Positions 61,250-64,000 of a stretch of 64,000 nucleotides of DNA are shown here, one piece after another. The translations under genes were made by a program, and so were the position numbers. How positions within the stretch are numbered: position 1 is the stretch's first letter; each line of letters opens with the position of its first letter. The notes beneath the pieces are model-generated. The model was not told the DNA's origin, did not search any database, and saw only the letters and a program-made list of their open reading frames with translations. Origin of the DNA: Nocardia araoensis NBRC 100135 (GTDB lineage: Bacteria > Actinomycetota > Actinomycetes > Mycobacteriales > Mycobacteriaceae); assembly GCF_000308435.1 (NCBI RefSeq), contig NZ_BAFR01000147.1, forward strand, positions 1-64,000, in the 5' to 3' direction.

Positions 61250-64000
61250 CGGTCGTCCTCGCGCAGCTGGGCGAGCACGGCGCGGGTGACCTCGGCGGGC
61301 GCCGCGGCGCCGTCGAGGCGGATCCAGCCGAGTTCCTCCGACAGAGCGTCCAGCGCCTCGTGGCTGCGCTGCTGGAAGGTCAGGAACGACTCTTCGTCGC
61401 CGTAGCCGCTCTCGTAGTCACTGCGCAATCGCTTGCGGGCCAGCGCATCGTGCGGACGCACCGTGAGGTAGAAGGTGCGGTCGGGCTCCGGGAACCCCGC
61501 CGCCAGGCTGCGCAGCACGGCCGGGTCACCGCCGTGTGCGACTTCGGTGGCGTAGTACTTGTACCAATAGGCGTTGGCGAGCACGATGTCCGCGTCGCGT
61601 TCGGCGGCCAGGTCCAGCGAGAGCTGCATGGCGTGGAACAGGAAGTGCGCGCGGCTGAGCGGGGTGAGCAACTGGAGGTAGCCGTAGATCTCGGCGGGAC
61701 TGCCCCAGGGCAGTTTCGAGGAGACCTTGGGGTCGAGGAACGCGTCCCAGATGGTCACCGCGGCAACGCTGTGGCCCTGCGCCTCGAACTCGGCGGCGAT
61801 CCTCGCCACCTGGGTCGTCTTGCCCGACCCGTCGCCACCCGCGAGGCAGATGAGACGTTTGCGTGCGGTCAGTGCGGTGTCCTTTCCCGAACCGCGCGAA
61901 ATGCGCGGTAGTGCTGTGAAATCCGTTGTCCCGTGGAGTTGTTCAAGCATCGGCTGGGTCGGCGGCGGGTCCGTTTCCGGCGTTTCGCGAATCGCGGTGT
62001 CCGGTCGGGGCGCGTGGGAGACCGAATCGGTCGCGGCGGGTTCGTCCGCCGGATCACCGCCGTCGAGGACCTGCACCAGACCCGCACCGCCGTCGACCCG
62101 GATGCGCTGGCCCGATCGCACCGCCGTCGTCGCCCCCGCCACATTGAGCACGGCCGGAATTCCGTACTCGCGTCCGATCACGGCCGCGTGCGACAGCATG
62201 CCGCCCACTTCGGTGACCACGCCGGCCACCAGCCCCAGCGCGGGCGTCCAGCCGGGATCGGTGAACCGCGTGACGAGGATGTCACCCTCGCGCAGTTGGT
62301 CGATGTGGTCCAGCGAGGTGATCACCCGGGCCGTGCCCTCGGCCACACCCGGACTGCATCCGAGGCCGGAGAGGTCGCCATCGCCCACCGCGCGTACCGC
62401 CGCGACGGTCACCCCGCCGCCGAGTTCGTGCGGCGGCACGAGATCGCGGTAGCCCGCGTACATCGCGCGGCGGTAGGCGATCACGGGCGCGAGGTCGCTG
62501 CCGGCCGCGCGGCCCGCGACCAGATCGGTCAGCTCGTGGATGGTCAGCTGGAACGCGTCGTCGGCGTGTTCCAGCACGCCTGCCGCGGCCAGCCGGGTAC
62601 CGGCTTCCACCACATAGGCGCGGACCACGGCGTAGCACTGCGAGGAGAATTCCCGCATCCGCTCGCGGGCGACCAGATAACGCCGCATCCGCTCGATCTG
62701 CTTGTCCAGCGCCTTGGCGTACCGCACCCGCGTCGTCGGCCGGGCACGGACCCGGGCGCGCACCGCCGCGAGCTCGGACTCGTAGCGTTTGCGCTGCTCC
62801 ACCAGGGTGGTCGCGGGATCGGCGGGCACGGTCCCGTTGTCCAGCATCACCGCGATCATCGCTCGCACTCGCTGCGGGTCCTCCGACCAGCGCGGGCAGG
62901 TCAGATCGAGTTCGGCGTCGGCGTGGAAGCCTTGCTCGTCGAGGAAGGCCGCGAGCGCCTCGTCCCACTCCGGGCTGTCGATCCCGGATTCCCTTGCCAC
63001 TCGGTGCAATTCGACGATGCCGCGTTGCAGCGCCATATGGCTGATCTCGGCGAGGCCACCCATGAGGGCGATGGCCGAGGTGGTCGCGCCGGTGGCCGCG
63101 TCCACCTTGTCCAGCAGCTGCTTGAAATCGGTTTGCAGGCTCGAGTTGTGGTAGATGGTGGTGAAGTAGGTGCGCTCGGTGGCGGCGTGCACGGTGAGCA
63201 GGCAGTCGGCCAGGTCGGCGGCGAAGGTCGCCTCGTCGGTCCGCGGCAGCGCGCGGACCCGTTCCCGCCAGGCCTGGTACTTGGCGGGCCAGCTCGCGGC
63301 GAACGCGTCCACCGCTTCGAGCTGTTCGCGATAGCTGCGCTGCACGGCCAGGGCGACCGGCAGCGCGCGAGCAATGGTCAACGGCGTATTCGGGGTGCGA
63401 ATCGGACCCTGCGGGCCGTATTCGTTGAGGACGCCCAGATCGTCGTCGAAATGCTGCTCGTCGAAGCCGGGAATGCGCCGGAAGCACTGCTTCACCGCGC
63501 TGACGTTCCAGTAGGCCCGGCCGTAGTACATGGCCATCCAGTCCGGCTCCCGCCCCGGCTCGGCCAGCCCGAGACCCTCGAAGAACCGCTGCATCGAATA
63601 CTGGAATGCGTTGTCGTACAACGAGAACATCATCGGCGTGCACACCCGCGCCGAGACGCCGCCGTCCCGGAGATCAGCGTCGGAGAACTGCTCGATGTCG
63701 GTGCGCCAACTGATCGCGGTGACCGCGCGGGACTGCAGCAGCCACAGTGCGCCGTCGCCGTCGATCGCCCACTCGATGTCCTGCGGCCGATGCCGGCGCG
63801 CCTGCACGGTGAGCAGCAGCGCGGCGAGCGCCGCGGTGTCGGTGGCGTCCAGGTGGACGTCCTCCTGTCCCGCGTCGCGCGCCACCACGGCGCCGTCGGA
63901 CAGCCGAAGGGTGTAGCGAGTGGGCGCGACCTGCCCGGAGACCAGTCGCTCGCCCACACCGTGGCAGGTCTCCACCACCGCGTTCTCCTCGATGCCCGAA
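61246..64000 (-). CDS. Phosphotransferase-like protein fused to a thymidylate-kinase-like domain; 5' end outside window
   Basis: At least 917 residues; the frame continues beyond the right edge (upstream codons read GIEENAV). The start resembles the end of a PPDK-type ATP-grasp domain (VVETCHGVGERLVSG, IEWAIDGDGALWLLQSRAV). A long middle region follows, then the phosphohistidine domain GGMLSHAAVIGREYGIPAVL (about residue 600), a 60-residue linker rich in Asp and Pro, and a P-loop kinase domain with AGGDGSGKTTQ (from about 700). The fusion of a rifampin-phosphotransferase-like unit with a kinase is unusual. It seems to be an early gene of the operon. Confidence 0.82.
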   Translation of the reverse strand, partial: SGIEENAVVETCHGVGERLVSGQVAPTRYTLRLSDGAVVARDAGQEDVHLDATDTAALAALLLTVQARRHRPQDIEWAIDGDGALWLLQSRAVTAISWRTDIEQFSDADLRDGGVSARVCTPMMFSLYDNAFQYSMQRFFEGLGLAEPGREPDWMAMYYGRAYWNVSAVKQCFRRIPGFDEQHFDDDLGVLNEYGPQGPIRTPNTPLTIARALPVALAVQRSYREQLEAVDAFAASWPAKYQAWRERVRALPRTDEATFAADLADCLLTVHAATERTYFTTIYHNSSLQTDFKQLLDKVDAATGATTSAIALMGGLAEISHMALQRGIVELHRVARESGIDSPEWDEALAAFLDEQGFHADAELDLTCPRWSEDPQRVRAMIAVMLDNGTVPADPATTLVEQRKRYESELAAVRARVRARPTTRVRYAKALDKQIERMRRYLVARERMREFSSQCYAVVRAYVVEAGTRLAAAGVLEHADDAFQLTIHELTDLVAGRAAGSDLAPVIAYRRAMYAGYRDLVPPHELGGGVTVAAVRAVGDGDLSGLGCSPGVAEGTARVITSLDHIDQLREGDILVTRFTDPGWTPALGLVAGVVTEVGGMLSHAAVIGREYGIPAVLNVAGATTAVRSGQRIRVDGGAGLVQVLDGGDPADEPAATDSVSHAPRPDTAIRETPETDPPPTQPMLEQLHGTTDFTALPRISRGSGKDTALTARKRLICLAGGDGSGKTTQVARIAAEFEAQGHSVAAVTIWDAFLDPKVSSKLPWGSPAEIYGYLQLLTPLSRAHFLFHAMQLSLDLAAERDADIVLANAYWYKYYATEVAHGGDPAVLRSLAAGFPEPDRTFYLTVRPHDALARKRLRSDYESGYGDEESFLTFQQRSHEALDALSEELGWIRLDGAAAPAEVTRAVLAQLREDDR

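Overview
The window looks like chromosomal DNA from a high-GC, mycolic-acid-containing actinomycete, most probably Nocardia or a close relative. This rests on very GC-rich third codon positions, an antigen-85-type mycolyltransferase (34984-35937), a resuscitation-promoting-factor protein (28029-28358), many TetR/fadE/thiolase/SDR lipid genes, secreted lipases, and long runs of genes joined by ATGA/GTGA overlaps. I saw no tRNA, rRNA, CRISPR array, integrase or intact insertion sequence.

Region 1 (1-11490, plus strand) is a biosynthetic locus. It holds the end of a fully reducing type I PKS (AT-DH-ER-KR-ACP; the KS should lie left of the window), an alpha-oxoamine synthase with a serine-palmitoyltransferase-like motif, three proteins resembling enediyne accessory proteins (UnbV-like FG-GAP/ASPIC, UnbU-like RnfD-type membrane protein, DUF1702), and an SDR resembling 3-ketodihydrosphingosine reductase. 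The inference is a polyketide chain released by decarboxylative condensation with an amino acid and then ketone reduction, giving a sphingoid-like amino alcohol. An 18-bp perfect hairpin closes the locus.

Region 2 (11552-37984) is mostly accessory metabolism: DoxX/TetR, an MHS-type MFS transporter, a TetR/SDR pair with a well-placed operator, a four-gene gamma-glutamylated amine catabolic operon (glutamine-synthetase-like enzyme, class I amidotransferase, aldehyde dehydrogenase, SDR), two lipases, a PucR-type regulator, a thiolase-SDR pair, an Rpf protein with a long leader and CRP-like site, a fadE/TetR pair with two perfect operators, a MerR regulator with two perfect operators in front of a membrane-protein operon (DUF4281/ABA4-like and DoxX), a mycolyltransferase and an ADP-ribosylglycohydrolase. 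Several gene remnants lie between these genes.

Region 3 (38120-48972) contains a P450 without the ExxR arginine, divergent from a flavin amine oxidase and a methyltransferase. A decayed zone follows (2-hydroxyacid dehydrogenase, aminotransferase and MarR fragments). Next is a possible ribosomal-peptide cassette: GNAT acetyltransferase, P450, a 23-residue peptide gene translationally coupled to the P450 behind an excellent Shine-Dalgarno sequence, and an ABC exporter. A restriction-enzyme remnant sits at the right end.

Region 4 (49125-64000, minus strand) is an eleven-gene coupled operon that runs off the right edge: a phosphotransferase-like protein fused to a thymidylate-kinase-like domain, a P-loop kinase, ACP, fatty acyl-AMP ligase, P450, a second rifampin-phosphotransferase-like protein, a second alpha-oxoamine synthase, a nucleotidyltransferase-like protein, a HAD hydrolase, a DAG/sphingosine-kinase-family lipid kinase and an SDR. 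Its logic (load a fatty acid on ACP, condense with an amino acid, reduce, oxidise, phosphorylate) suggests a second, fatty-acid-fed sphingoid-like phospholipid pathway. Two different alpha-oxoamine-synthase pathways within about 50 kb is the main result of this reading.
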